Below, piece after piece: positions 33,225 through 43,175 of a DNA stretch of 64,000 bases; within the stretch, counting starts at the first letter, position 1, and each line of letters begins with the position of its first letter. The notes under the pieces were generated by a model, which had not been told where the DNA came from, ran no database searches, and saw nothing but the letters and a program-made list of their open reading frames with translations. The translations under genes were made by a program, and so were the position numbers. This DNA comes from Salvia splendens (Eukaryota > Streptophyta > Magnoliopsida > Lamiales > Lamiaceae), in the NCBI RefSeq assembly GCF_004379255.2, contig NC_056033.1:23242209-23306208 (forward strand). Direction: 5' to 3'.

Positions 33225-35598
33225 TTAAGCTGGATTTTTCCCCTTCCGCGCATCTTTCTCCATCGTCATCTCTTTAAGCAATGGACAGTTCCTGGAGTTG
33301 TGATGACCCAACTCATCGCACGCCTTACACCGTCTAAGAGGCCTTGTCGCATCCTTTATAGCCTTGTCTCTCTTTGAAATCAGACGGCTCACCGAGCTGC
33401 TGGCGTGACCCTTCATCTTCACGACATCCGGGGGATGTACCTGAACAGATTCAGGCCTTGCCATTCAATAAAACTCTTCAACCATACGCCTCTTCTCAGC
33501 GGCTGAGGTTGATGGGGTACCAGCTTGAAGAGAGTTGCCAAGTTCTTCGACGCCGCCTACGAATGCACGTAACACATCGATGTCGGTCTCAAACCGTCTA
33601 AGAAACCCATAAAACATCGAACTCGCCTGGTTAGACACAGTTTGCCTATCGTCAACGGATGAATGGGTAGGCAGAGGATCCTGCAACTCCCCATGTACAG
33701 GCTTGGCTAAGGGAGTCTTCATCCATCGGCTTTCACAGTATTTATCCGGGATTTTTTTCACCTCATTGTTCCGAAACAAGAAAAATATATGACTGCACAA
33801 ATAACCATGCCGACCAAATAGTTTGCATTCGCAGGAGTAAGTATCATCAGTCTTGTCATGACGGACAACATATGCATTGCGCTTGCTATCCCCAAGCTTG
33901 TATGTGTCAACCGTTTCTCCGGATATAAAACCCAGCACACGACATCTGTCATTACCCTCTACAATTTCTTCTTGTATTTTCTTGAACATACTGTCGGTAT
34001 ACAACGTGGAAGCATGTTTCTCGAACGGCAGAGTAGTTGCTATTATGGGTATGGCAGTGGCATCGTGGTAGTCCAACGCTGTTCTACTGTTCCGCTGGAA
34101 TTCTATGACGTGGTTGAAATTCAAGTAGAATTCAGCTATGTTAGCTCGGGGCTTCAGGAAATTTTTGTAGAAACTGTTCTCTGATTCCGATATGGACGTT
34201 GTCCTAATCATCGATCCCATAGGAAAATCCCTGAAGTACGTCGGTATCCAATATTTCCTATACGCATACAATGTGGTAAACCAGTCGATGTCCTCTAGAT
34301 GATGATGTTCGACCAATCTATTCCACTCCTCTTCGAATTCGCCTGGCTCTACAAGGTCCGACCACACACAAGCGTTGAATTCCTTTTTGAAATCGTCATC
34401 CCGCAACAATCTGTTTGGTACCTTGACAGCCAACTTATGCATTATATGCCACATACACCAACGATGACGTGTGCCGACTAGGACCTCTTCAATCGCTGAT
34501 CGCATACCTAAATCTTGATCGGTAACAATCATCCGGGGTGCTACACCCATACAATCTACGAAATGTCTGAACAACCAAGCAAATGATCCTGTTTTCTCAC
34601 TGCACACCAACCCGGCCGCAAATGTCACAGGACAACCATGATTATCCTTTCCAGTGAAAGGAGTGAAGATCATACAGTACCTGCATACATCATATTAACG
34701 TGGCATCAGAATTAATTAATATATCATAATGCAACGTAGGGTATTGTGTAATGCAGTGACATACGGTAATAATGCACAAAGTATAGAACAGATAAATGCA
34801 CTATAACGTAAAAAACACTTTGCTTAGTTTCAACCTGTTTCTGTTGTACGTGGAGTCGAAGGACACTGTATCACCAAACATGTGGTAATTCCTCTTCATC
34901 AAACCGTTGCACCAAAAGAGAGCAACCAACTGTTCGGATTCGTTAACTTCGTAGTGATAGGTAAACGCCTCGGACATCTCCTTCTTCTTAGCCATATCAT
35001 CCAACACCATTTGTACATCAAATCCGTGTGCATATGCTTTGATGTCCCGTGAGGCATTCCTGATATCCCCAACAGTGCAGCCAACTAGGTCAAACCCGCC
35101 AAGAATTTCCTTCAATACCTTAAATGTAAGCGTGGGTCTTAAATTAGCCTTGGTACAGCCGAGGATGAATTTATGATGTACATCATCCAACTTGCGATTA
35201 CTTGACATGAATTGCTGATATTCCGTCTCAACCATGTGATGGTTATGAATCTCGTTGAACTCCTGAATTACATAACCTGACAAGCAATCTTCCGAGAAAA
35301 ACCTGAAGGATATACTAGCCGTACAACCACACCGCTTAGATAGTTTCATACGCTTGATAGTGAAACCAGACCGGGCATTCAACTGGTCATCTTCGTCACC
35401 CTTCTTCCTTCCTTCCCTATTGCATATAACTTGATACCAAGTCGTGACATCATCAACCTTCCTCATCGCTTGTTTGCGCGTATCAAAGCCAACTGCGCGG
35501 GCATATATTTCGTAAAAAGCGAATGCGAATTCCAAGGATTGGAATTTCCGACCAACCACAGGCTTCAGCTCGTGAGAACATTCAGGTACAACAACCAC
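33225..35598 (-). CDS. K2 FAR1/FHY3-type MULE transposase (one nonsense codon)
   Basis: Two exons: 35598-34835 and 34680-33225, spliced in phase (donor CAG|GTTGAA, acceptor TGTATGCAG). Exon 1 begins after an acceptor (CTTTACAG at 35599-35606), so the ATG lies further upstream and was not identified. It has a FAR1 DNA-binding domain (FAFAFYEIYARAVGFDTRKQ ... KRCGCTASI), then FGDTVSFDSTYNRNR with the first catalytic Asp. Exon 2 has MIVTDQDLGMRSAIEEV with the second Asp, RHRWCMWHIMHKL, a SWIM finger (CECKLFGRHGYLCSH) and a zinc knuckle (CKACDELGHHNSRNC). Only one lesion is seen: TGA at 33465-33467 where K1 has Gly, just before the zinc knuckle. About 740 codons. A protein lacking only the tail could still be catalytic. 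Confidence 0.9.
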
Positions 35599-35752
35599 TG
35601 TAAAGAATAGGAAAAAAAGGGGTCAGCATAAAAGTACAACTTTGCCATGTAGTCCATTGACAATTAATGCACGCTTTTCATAAATCTAATCGACAAAATA
35701 TTTAAATTGGACTTTTACGTGATTTATGTCTACGTTAAACACACGATATTCT

Positions 35753-36445
35753 TAAACATTGTTTTTAATATGTACGTACTATACCCTACCCCCTAGGCTT
35801 ATTAAACCCTTAGGGGAAAATAAGAAACGTGTGCCAAAAATCAAAACTACTAACGGACATTTAAGCCATAGAGGAATGAGGCATACTAGCGGTCCTATCT
35901 TAATTCGTACGACCTATACATTTCAAACAAGATATTATGCATTATACAGACAACATAATGCATTACGCGTATTCATTTATTGCATTATTTGCACGACCTT
36001 TATTCAGTATACTATATACATTGGAAACTGACGTAATTTATTTATAGGTCCACCACACGCTAATCTTAAAAGTTGTTATTAATGTGTACGTACTATACCC
36101 TAGCCCCTACGCCTATTAAACCCTTGGGGGTCACAACTCTTGACGTGTGCCAAAAATCTAAAACTACTACCGACATTTAAGCCCTAGAAGAACGAGGCAT
36201 ACTAGCGGTCCTATCTTAATTCGTACGACCTATACATTGCAAACAAGATATTATGCATTATACAGACAACATAATGCATTACGCGTATTCATTTGTTGCA
36301 TTATTTGCACGACCTTTATCAGTATACTATATACATTGGAAACTGACGTGATTTATTTATAGGTCAAACACAAGCTATTCTTAAACGTTGTTATTAATGT
36401 GTACGTACTATACCCTAGCCCCTAGGCTTATTAAACCCTTGGGGG
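35753..36445 (+). repeat. Tandem repeat with about 314-bp unit (two full copies and a partial third)
   Basis: The landmark TGTACGTACTATACCCTA occurs at 35771, 36085 and 36400. Each unit contains ATTCGTACGACCTATACATT and ACATAATGCATTACGCGTAT. It replaces the expected 5' region of the transposase gene and ends exactly where the captured glycosyltransferase fragment begins. Confidence 0.9.
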
Positions 36446-36446
36446 A

Positions 36447-36626
36447 TGTGATGTGAAGAGGGATGAGGTGGAGAAGAAGGTGAGGAGTTTGATGGTGGGG
36501 GAGGAAGGGGAGGAGATGAGAAGGAGGGCGGCGGAGTGGAAGAAGCTTGCGGAGGAGGCGGCGAAAGGGGCGTCGCGACGGAATCTGCGTAGGGTTATTG
36601 ATGAAGTGTTGTTGGGGAAAGTTTGA
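36447..36626 (+). pseudogene. Captured 3' end of a UDP-glycosyltransferase gene
   Basis: The + strand encodes CDVKRDEVEKKVRSLMVG followed by EEGEEMRRRAAEWKKLAEEA and SRRNLRRVIDEVLL, then TGA. This matches the C-terminal helical segment that follows the sugar-donor (PSPG) region in plant family-1 glycosyltransferases, including the usual VKR.EVE..VR.LM and EMR.RA.E.K. patterns. About 57 codons survive. The PSPG box and the rest are absent, and the upstream flank is the tandem repeat. Base composition changes abruptly to G-rich here. Non-functional; a gene fragment carried by K2. Confidence 0.85.
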
Positions 36627-36896
36627 TGTTTTGTTTAGGTTGATCGAATTTGATGTTTTTGTGTTATTGTTTTGATTGTATTTCAATTAAATGTTGTGAT
36701 TCATAATTTTATTTTTGGACTCTATACCTCTATGTCACCTAAAATTACGTTTATTATTTATTTCATTAATTCGCTATTAAATTACTACTCCATTTTTATA
36801 TGTGGATTCCACATTTTATTAATTTATTTCCAGCCCAAGTGAGTGACTTCTTTTTTTTTGGACTTAAAGCCCGGTTTGTTAATACCTACTAGTCAT

Positions 36897-37480
36897 TTCA
36901 TTGAGTACAAAACACATCACTCTTAGCATGATTTTACTTCACTCTTGTTTACAAAACACATCACTCTTATTATGATTTTACTTCACTCTTGTTTACAAAA
37001 CACATCACTCTTAACATGATTTTACTTCACTCTTGTTTACAAAACACATCACTCTTATTATGATTTTACTTCACTCTTGTTTACAAAACACATCACTCTT
37101 AGCATGATTTTACTTCACTCTTGTTTACAAAACACATCACTCTTATTATGATTTTACTTCACTCTTGTTTACAAAACACATCACTCTTAGCATGATTTTA
37201 CTTCACTCTTGTTTACAACATGATTTTACTTCACTCTTGTTTACAAAACACATCACTCTTAGCATGATTTTACTTCACTCTTGTTTACAAAACACATCAC
37301 TCTTAGCATGATTTTACATCACTCTTATTTACAAAACACATCACTCTTATTATGATTTTACTTCACTCTTGTTTACAAAACACGTCACTCTTAGCATGAT
37401 TTTACTTCACTCTTGTTTACAAAACACATCACTCTTAGCATGATTTTTCTTCACTCTGGTTTACAAAACACATCACTCTT
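36897..37480 (+). repeat. 44-bp minisatellite (K2 array, about 13 units)
   Basis: Units combine TTTACTTCACTCTTGTTTAC with AAAACACATCACTCTTAGCA and TGA. Variants ending TTAGCAT and TTATTAT largely alternate, which suggests growth by two-unit steps. One unit is truncated near 37215. Shared with K1 at 19110-19310. Confidence 0.95.
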
Positions 37481-38400
37481 AGTATCAATATTTTTTATTC
37501 TGCTTCAAAGTTACATCGTGAATTATGTAGCGACAAACAACCATGGAGGACGGTTCTCAAAGAACAACCATGTTCTTATATTAATTATTGTATATCAATG
37601 TTTGATTAACGAAGAGGTGGCGGCCGAGTCGTGGTTGGATGAATTAGGAATCTGTATTGTGTTACTATGTTAGTCATGAACCTCAAACCTTTATAAAGCA
37701 TCACTTCACTTCAGAAAAAGAATTCAAGGTGTAAAAGGAAAAAAAGTAGAAAAAATGAAAAAATAAGCCAAAGATTATAAAGAAACTGTTTGCGCAGAAG
37801 ATGGTGGCGACGGGGGCAGAGTCGTCGTGGAGTGGTCCGTCCAGTTCTTGTCCCCCCAATGCCACAACATGCTTTCCCAGAAGCAGAAATCTTCGAAGCA
37901 TGTCATCAGCCGCGGATCCTGTATCCCATGAGTGGCGAGTGGCCAGTGGCCGTTGATCTCCGTCACTACTGACAAACTCTTTGAACGTTCCTTGGATTTT
38001 GAATGGAATGAAATGAAGCATCACAAATTCACAACCAAAATCATCATCAACAGTTTAAACAGTTTAAACAGTTTAAACAAAGCACAGTCATCAAAATGTG
38101 ATGCTTTAATACTTCGCTTTCAAATTTTGATCTCCCAAAATTTCTCAAATCTTCATAATTTTCTTCTGTAAAACTTTCTGCAACCACCATGCCGCCGCCC
38201 CTTCAAACGCGCTGCAATCTCCGATCAACACAGGCTGCGGGAGATCTCTTTCTCCCTTCAAAACGACTCTGCCGCGCCCGATTCCGATTTTGAAATCGCA
38301 GGCCAGTTTTGGTGATAGAGAAGCAGTCAACCCTAAGAGGATTCGTAGCGGTTCACGAAAGCAGAATTTTGGCTATGCAATGACCATTATACCCCCGCCT
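37481..38400. other. K2 terminal region with possible further captured DNA
   Basis: This stretch contains GC-richer patches. One near 37795-37975 resembles coding DNA but has no family I recognise. Another at about 38165-38345 (frame CNHHAAAPSNALQSPINTG...) has the Ser/Ala/Pro-rich look of an organelle-targeting leader. I cannot assign either, and neither has a long intact frame. Confidence 0.3.
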
Positions 38401-38546
38401 TGTTATTGTTGATTAAATTTGTGATTGATGGAACTAATATCTCATTAAATTCGAAAATTAATACTAGCCCTTGATTTTTTTGATCTTGTGATTATGATTT
38501 GTTCTCTAGTTATTTGGTTAAGGGGCATTTGCCATAGATCACTACT

Positions 38547-38548
<2 letters not shown>

Positions 38549-38624
<76 letters not shown>
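38549..38624. repeat. (TA)n microsatellite at the right border of K2
   Basis: A 76-bp uninterrupted TA run, the longest in the window. Confidence 0.95.
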
Positions 38625-38627
<3 letters not shown>

Positions 38628-39027
38628 CTATAATTAAATGAAAGAGTGAACTACATAAACCATCCCTGACGTTTCTATTTGTTTCACTCCAGACCCTTGA
38701 TAAAAAAAATATCGCCACACATCTCTGGCGTTTAACATAATCACATATCAGATTTTTTTACACTACAAGACCCTTCAACCCTAAAAGGGCATTAAGGTCA
38801 TATCGAATGGAAATCTGCTGTGGCAGGTTGCTGCACTGCATGTACCTGCCAATTACTGTTCACTAACGAGATTTGACGTCTGCTCAATTATAGATAATAA
38901 AGCTCACGTAACAATTTCTATACGCCTTCTTCTTTTCTTTCTGTCCTTATATTTTTACCTTTTTGTTCCACTTCCAGTACAGTTTATTCCATCACCTTTT
39001 ATATATAGTTTGATGCTTGGGGTTTCA

Positions 39028-39132
39028 GGCATCATCGGAACCACCACCGACGGGAGCGGCGGAAACCTGTGGCCGAGGCAGGAGACGGTGGCGCTGCTGA
39101 AAATTCGGTGTGATATGGAAGTTTCCAGGTGA
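39028..39132 (+). pseudogene. Captured fragment of a GT-2-type trihelix transcription factor gene
   Basis: One frame reads GGNLWPRQETVALLKIRCDM followed by EVSR and a stop. The block WPRQETLALLKIRSDMD is the start of the first trihelix DNA-binding domain in plant GT-2/GTL-type factors (from memory). Only about 25 residues match, and the flanks are unrelated. Non-functional, but a strong marker of host gene capture. Confidence 0.75.
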
Positions 39133-39159
39133 GGATATAATAATTGAGTTCCAAACTTT

Positions 39160-39400
39160 AATTGTGAGCGCTCCTTGAGCTCAGCGACGGACATGTTGGT
39201 TGTGAGCGAGAAATGAATTGGAAGCAGAAGAAGAATTAATAAGTTGAATTGAAGCCTAGGGTTGACATTTTCGCAGAATTGAGGGTGGAATCGTGGATTT
39301 ATTGGATTGAGGGAATTGAAGAGGTTTGAGCGTGGAAGCTGGTGGTGATGGAGGAGGTGAGAAATGAGTTGGACTGCAGAGACTTTACGGAGACGTTGGG
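39160..39400 (-). other. Possible captured 5' end of a G-protein beta gene
   Basis: On the - strand an ATG at 39194 opens MSVAELKER, the beginning of plant G-protein beta subunits as I remember them. The next residues (SQLKFGTQL) do not match. About 200 bases upstream could be its leader. Nine residues are too few to be sure. Confidence 0.25.
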
Positions 39401-40147
39401 TTCATTCACTGAAGCCCACTTTCTTACTGACGTGGATATAATTAGAGGCATTGTTTACTTATTAACATCAGCATCTATTTTATAAAATTCATTTTTTTCA
39501 TTAATTTTATAAAGAGTGCAAACTCATCAGTCATCATATAATAGGAGTACATCTTTTGTCGATCAAATATTTACCACAATAGTACCATTTGTTATAATTC
39601 ATTGATTATCTAATTATCACTAGAGGAGAAAAAAATGTTTACTTTCTGTAATAAACAATATAGTATCATTTAATATTTTAACACCTAATTTAATTTCTTA
39701 ACTCTTAGGAGTATAATACATTTTTTTTTCAGGTTTATTATATTTATTTATAATATCTATTGATTAATTGTGTATCAAATTCAAAGTCTTAATAAATTTT
39801 TTATGGTATTTTTTATGGTATTTGTGAAAACAAATAAATCAACTCAAACAATTATACTATGATAGCTTGGATATTGACATCACCTAATATAAAGATCAAC
39901 TTTGATTTGATAAAAGCGCAGCCATGTGCAGAGCTAAGTTGCAAAAATACAGTCATGTGCAGAGTAAAAATGATTGAAATGTCCTGCAAGGCATAAGGGT
40001 ATTTTAGTTCGAAAAATGGTTACAAATATACGATATGTGATTATGTTAAACGCCAGAGACGTGTGACGATATTTTTTTTTGTCAGGGGTCTGGAATGAAA
40101 CAAATGAAAACGTCAGGGATGGTTTATGTAGTTCGCTCTAAATGAAA

Positions 40148-41190
40148 TTATTGTAGAGGAGAGAGAAGTGGCGTGATTTTAGAGAGAAAGAGGTGATTTT
40201 TTTTATTAAATTATCATAGGATTTGAATTAACTTGGGGAAAAAATCTACAAAAAGGAAATATAATTAACAATATCCCACAATATAGAGTAAAAAATCATT
40301 GGGGAATAATCAAGAAAATATTTAAACTCTAATTTGAATAGGACAAAGAAAGAATTAGATATGATAAGACTTGGTTTAGATTTAATTTATAGAAATAATA
40401 TAACAATGCATTGATTAAGTCCATAAAATACTTCCTTCTCCTAATTTATAGGAGAATTTGAAAATTCCATATCTAATAGGGGGAGGGGGGTTTTCGGGTC
40501 TAATTAAATAGAGAAGATTTTGTTTGGATTTAATTATTGGATAAATATCCCAAGGAAATTTATCAAATCCAAGAAAAATATAATTCATCCAAACAATTTA
40601 GAGGGTCGAAAATAATAAAAGGGCAAAAATACTTATACGTTAACCCACTTAATTAAACACACTAAGGGGGGTAGAGGGGCCGGTCGCCTCCTCCCGGCCA
40701 TTCGGAGAACTTAAACTTTCCATTGAATCGAGTCAAAAATAGCATATACGTCCCCTATATAGAGTGTAAAAATATATTTATTTTCAATAAATATCATATA
40801 AAATATAGTAGTCTAATGAATTTTAGCTAAGACGTCCAGGGATCAACCCTTAACAATACCATATTTTTTCTATTTTTTATTTTATCAACTCATATTTCTT
40901 CTTTATTATCAAAATAATAATACCTTTAAATACTTTATGAAGTTTAAACTTTTACTGACTTACATATATTATATTGTTATATTTATTTTTTAGTTAAAAT
41001 CATTTTTAATTTTGTGTTAAAGTTTATTTGTCCTAAAGTATGATCAATGCATCTTGATTAGTTTCTATGTAATAAAATAAACATTTTAAATACTTTTTAA
41101 TAGTGTTCTACTTATATTACTTTTGTATATAATATTTAAGATGATTATATTTTAAATATTTAGTGATTACGAAATCCATTGCGACTTTTC
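40148..41190. other. AT-rich intergenic DNA
   Basis: I see no gene, no clear repeat and no paired ends. Short GC-rich patches (for example near 40670-40700) carry no recognisable protein. The last part must contain the original promoter region of the UPF0114 gene, before the Harbinger insertion. Confidence 0.4.
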
Positions 41191-41571
41191 TTAGACCATC
41201 CACTACGCGTCTCGCGTCCCGTCCCGGAGAGAAGGGACCCCGGCGCGACGCGTTGCAGCTCGCCATCCCGTCCCGCGTCTCGTCCCGCGTCGCGTCCCGT
41301 TGAGCCACGAGACGGGCTGTCTCGCCACGCGCCTAAGCGACGTGGCGCGACCCGGCGTCGTGCGTGACACCCACTCGCCGGCCCGCGAGTGGGCGTCGTC
41401 ACGTGCTGACGCAATAAATATTTTTTTTAAAATTCGAATTTTAAAAAAAATAAAATAAAAAATAAAAGAAAAAATAAAAGAAAAAAATTTGTAACGGTAA
41501 TAATACCATTTTTTTATTTTTTTTTTAAATTTTTTTTTATTTTTAATTAATTTTTTTACTCTATAAATACT

Positions 41572-41579
41572 CCTAAACT
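41572..41579 (+). promoter_or_regulatory. TATA box of the H1 gene
   Basis: TATAAATA in CTCTATAAATACTCCT, about 90 bases upstream of the ATG at 41661. Confidence 0.65.
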
Positions 41580-41660
41580 CATCCTCATTTCTCACACAAC
41601 TACACATCTATTCTTCCTATCATCTAAATTTTCTCTCAAATTTTCTTATAACAACTCAAG

Positions 41661-42798
41661 ATGTCCGGCGACGGCGACGGCAACTACGGCGGTTCCGGCT
41701 CCGGCGGGTGGGATCTCAACCCGTTCGGCGATTGGGAGACCATGATCAATACATTGGGCGGTTCCGGTTCGTCAACGCCGGGGACCCAGGGTTCGGCGAC
41801 GCCAGAGGGGTACCAACCACCCAATTTTGACCTTGATGCATATGTCTGTCCCTCTGCCCCGCGGTATTCGCAGGGATTATCCCAGATCCGGGAGGATTTT
41901 CCCGTTGATCCCACGCCGGGAGTAGGCCGAGGCAGTGGAGGTGGCCGAGGCGGTGGAGGTGGCCGAGGACGAGGAGGAAGAGGAGGAGGATCTAGGCCGA
42001 CATCCATACAACAACCTCGAAACGCTGGCGGTGTACAACGCCTGGATCACCGTCTCGTACGATCCCATCGTCGGGAATCAACAATCTCGGAAGTGTTTCT
42101 GGGAAAAGGTCTGCGAGGTCTACCACCAGATAAAGCCGAAAGGCTCTCGCAAGCGCAAATTTAAAATGCTCCGCTCTTACTTTGACCGAGTCGACCGACA
42201 GGTCAAAAAATTCTGCGGCATCTACTCGGCCAAAGAGGCGCGCTACCAAAGTGGCGCAACGGCAACCGACATTTTGACGTCCACTTTGCGCGCCTACTAC
42301 CAGGATGAAGGTCATCAATTCAGATTTGTTGATGTTTGGCAGGCCGTCAAGGACGAGGAACGGTGGGCCGGCGGTTTTCGCTCCAGCTCGGGCTCAACCT
42401 CGAAGCGCACGAAGCATACGGCGAGTGGCCAATACTCGTCTGGTGGTGACACCGCTGAGGGCATCAGCCAACCTGAGGCTTAATCCCAGGAGTTTGCGGG
42501 TACGGTCGGCGATGCTGGAGGATCCGCGAGTGGGCGCCGTCGGCCGCAAGGGACGAAGGCGGCGAAAGCGGCTAGAGCAAGGAAGGGCCGAGGCGAATCA
42601 AGCCAGCCGGCCTCGGGATCGGGCTCGCGGGGAGGCTCGGACACACTTATGGTGGCGTACATGACCGCCACAATGGCGGACACTTCCCGCTTCTCGTACG
42701 CCCAATTCACGGCCTGGTGGAACGGAATTGTGTATATGGCAGCACAACTTGGCCTTCCGACTCCCCCTCAACCTCGACCGCCTCCGGAGGATGATTAG
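41661..42798 (+). pseudogene. H1 Harbinger-associated (NAM-associated / SANT-like) protein gene, decayed
   Basis: The N-terminus (MSGDGDGNYGGSGSGGWDLN) is Gly-rich. After a frameshift near 41985-42000 the frame continues NLETLAVYNAWITVSYDPIV, FWEKVCEVYHQIKPKGSRKR and RSYFDRVDRQVKKFCGIYS, a helical DNA-binding domain of the type often labelled 'glutathione S-transferase T3-like'. A TAA at 42481 interrupts the frame. It then runs on through a basic segment to MADTSRFSYAQFTAWWNGI and a TAG at 42796. Such proteins are thought to help the Harbinger transposase reach DNA. About 378 codons originally; not functional as it stands. Confidence 0.75.
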
Positions 42799-43175
42799 CC
42801 GGCGGACTAGTTTTTTTATTTTTCTTTAAATTTGTATTTTAAATTATGTTGTGTGTTTTTTATGTTGTGTGTTTTTTACTAAAGTGTGTTTTTAATAAAG
42901 TGTGTTTGTTTTAATTGAATTGTGTTGAGAAAAAAAAATAAAAAATGAAATTGAATAAATAGTAATTAAGGGACGGAATAAGGGACAATTAAGGGACGGA
43001 GCGTTGCAGGTTTCGTCCCTTAGTTAAGGGATGGAGAAAAAAAGGACAGTGGGGCCCTCAAATAGTGGTCAAATAGTATTTAAGGGACGGTTTAGAGACA
43101 GCGTAGTAGATGGCCTTACCCACACAACTGCTTCAAAAATATCTGTACTCGTTAATTTTCTTCATTTTTCCATCA

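Larger units (their letters stand above)
29170..38548. mobile_element. K2: large non-TIR MULE with FAR1-type transposase
   Basis: The right end GCCATAGATCACTACTCAAT matches K1's right end, and both ends lie on TA tracts. Contents: internally deleted Ulp1-like gene (+), tandem repeats, a nearly intact transposase (-), 314-bp tandem repeats, a captured glycosyltransferase tail, the 44-bp minisatellite and unassigned captured DNA. Gene order matches K1. Divergence between the two is clear at protein level, so they are different copies and not a duplication of this region. GCATTAT motifs fill the introns and spacers. Confidence 0.75.
38644..40138. mobile_element. Pack-MULE with 9-bp target duplication
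   Basis: The ends GAGTGAACTACATAAACCAT and (inverted) GAGCGAACTACATAAACCAT continue as inverted repeats for about 110 bp, including CCCTGACGTTT and CGCCAGAGA. The flank TAAATGAAA occurs at 38635-38643 and 40139-40147. Nine-base duplications are diagnostic of Mutator-like elements. There is no transposase. The interior holds one, perhaps two, host gene fragments, so I call it a Pack-MULE. Its ends match those of the large element at 47044-55726. Confidence 0.9.
41194..43115. mobile_element. H1: PIF/Harbinger-type element directly upstream of the UPF0114 gene
   Basis: The left end GACCATCCACTACGC and the inverted right end GGCCATCTACTACGC are flanked by TTA at 41191-41193 and 43116-43118. A TTA duplication is typical of PIF/Harbinger. 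It carries a decayed gene for the accessory protein and no DDE transposase. The right end lies 60 bp from the ATG of the next gene. Confidence 0.85.

Noticed and set aside
36897..37480. Regular direct repeats resembling a CRISPR array
   Set aside because: Units are contiguous 44-bp tandem repeats without unique spacers, in a plant genome, with no cas genes.
37690..38030. A host gene reading leftward from about 38024
   Set aside because: The frame is short, ends in low-complexity Phe-rich sequence and matches no family I know; kept only as possible captured DNA.
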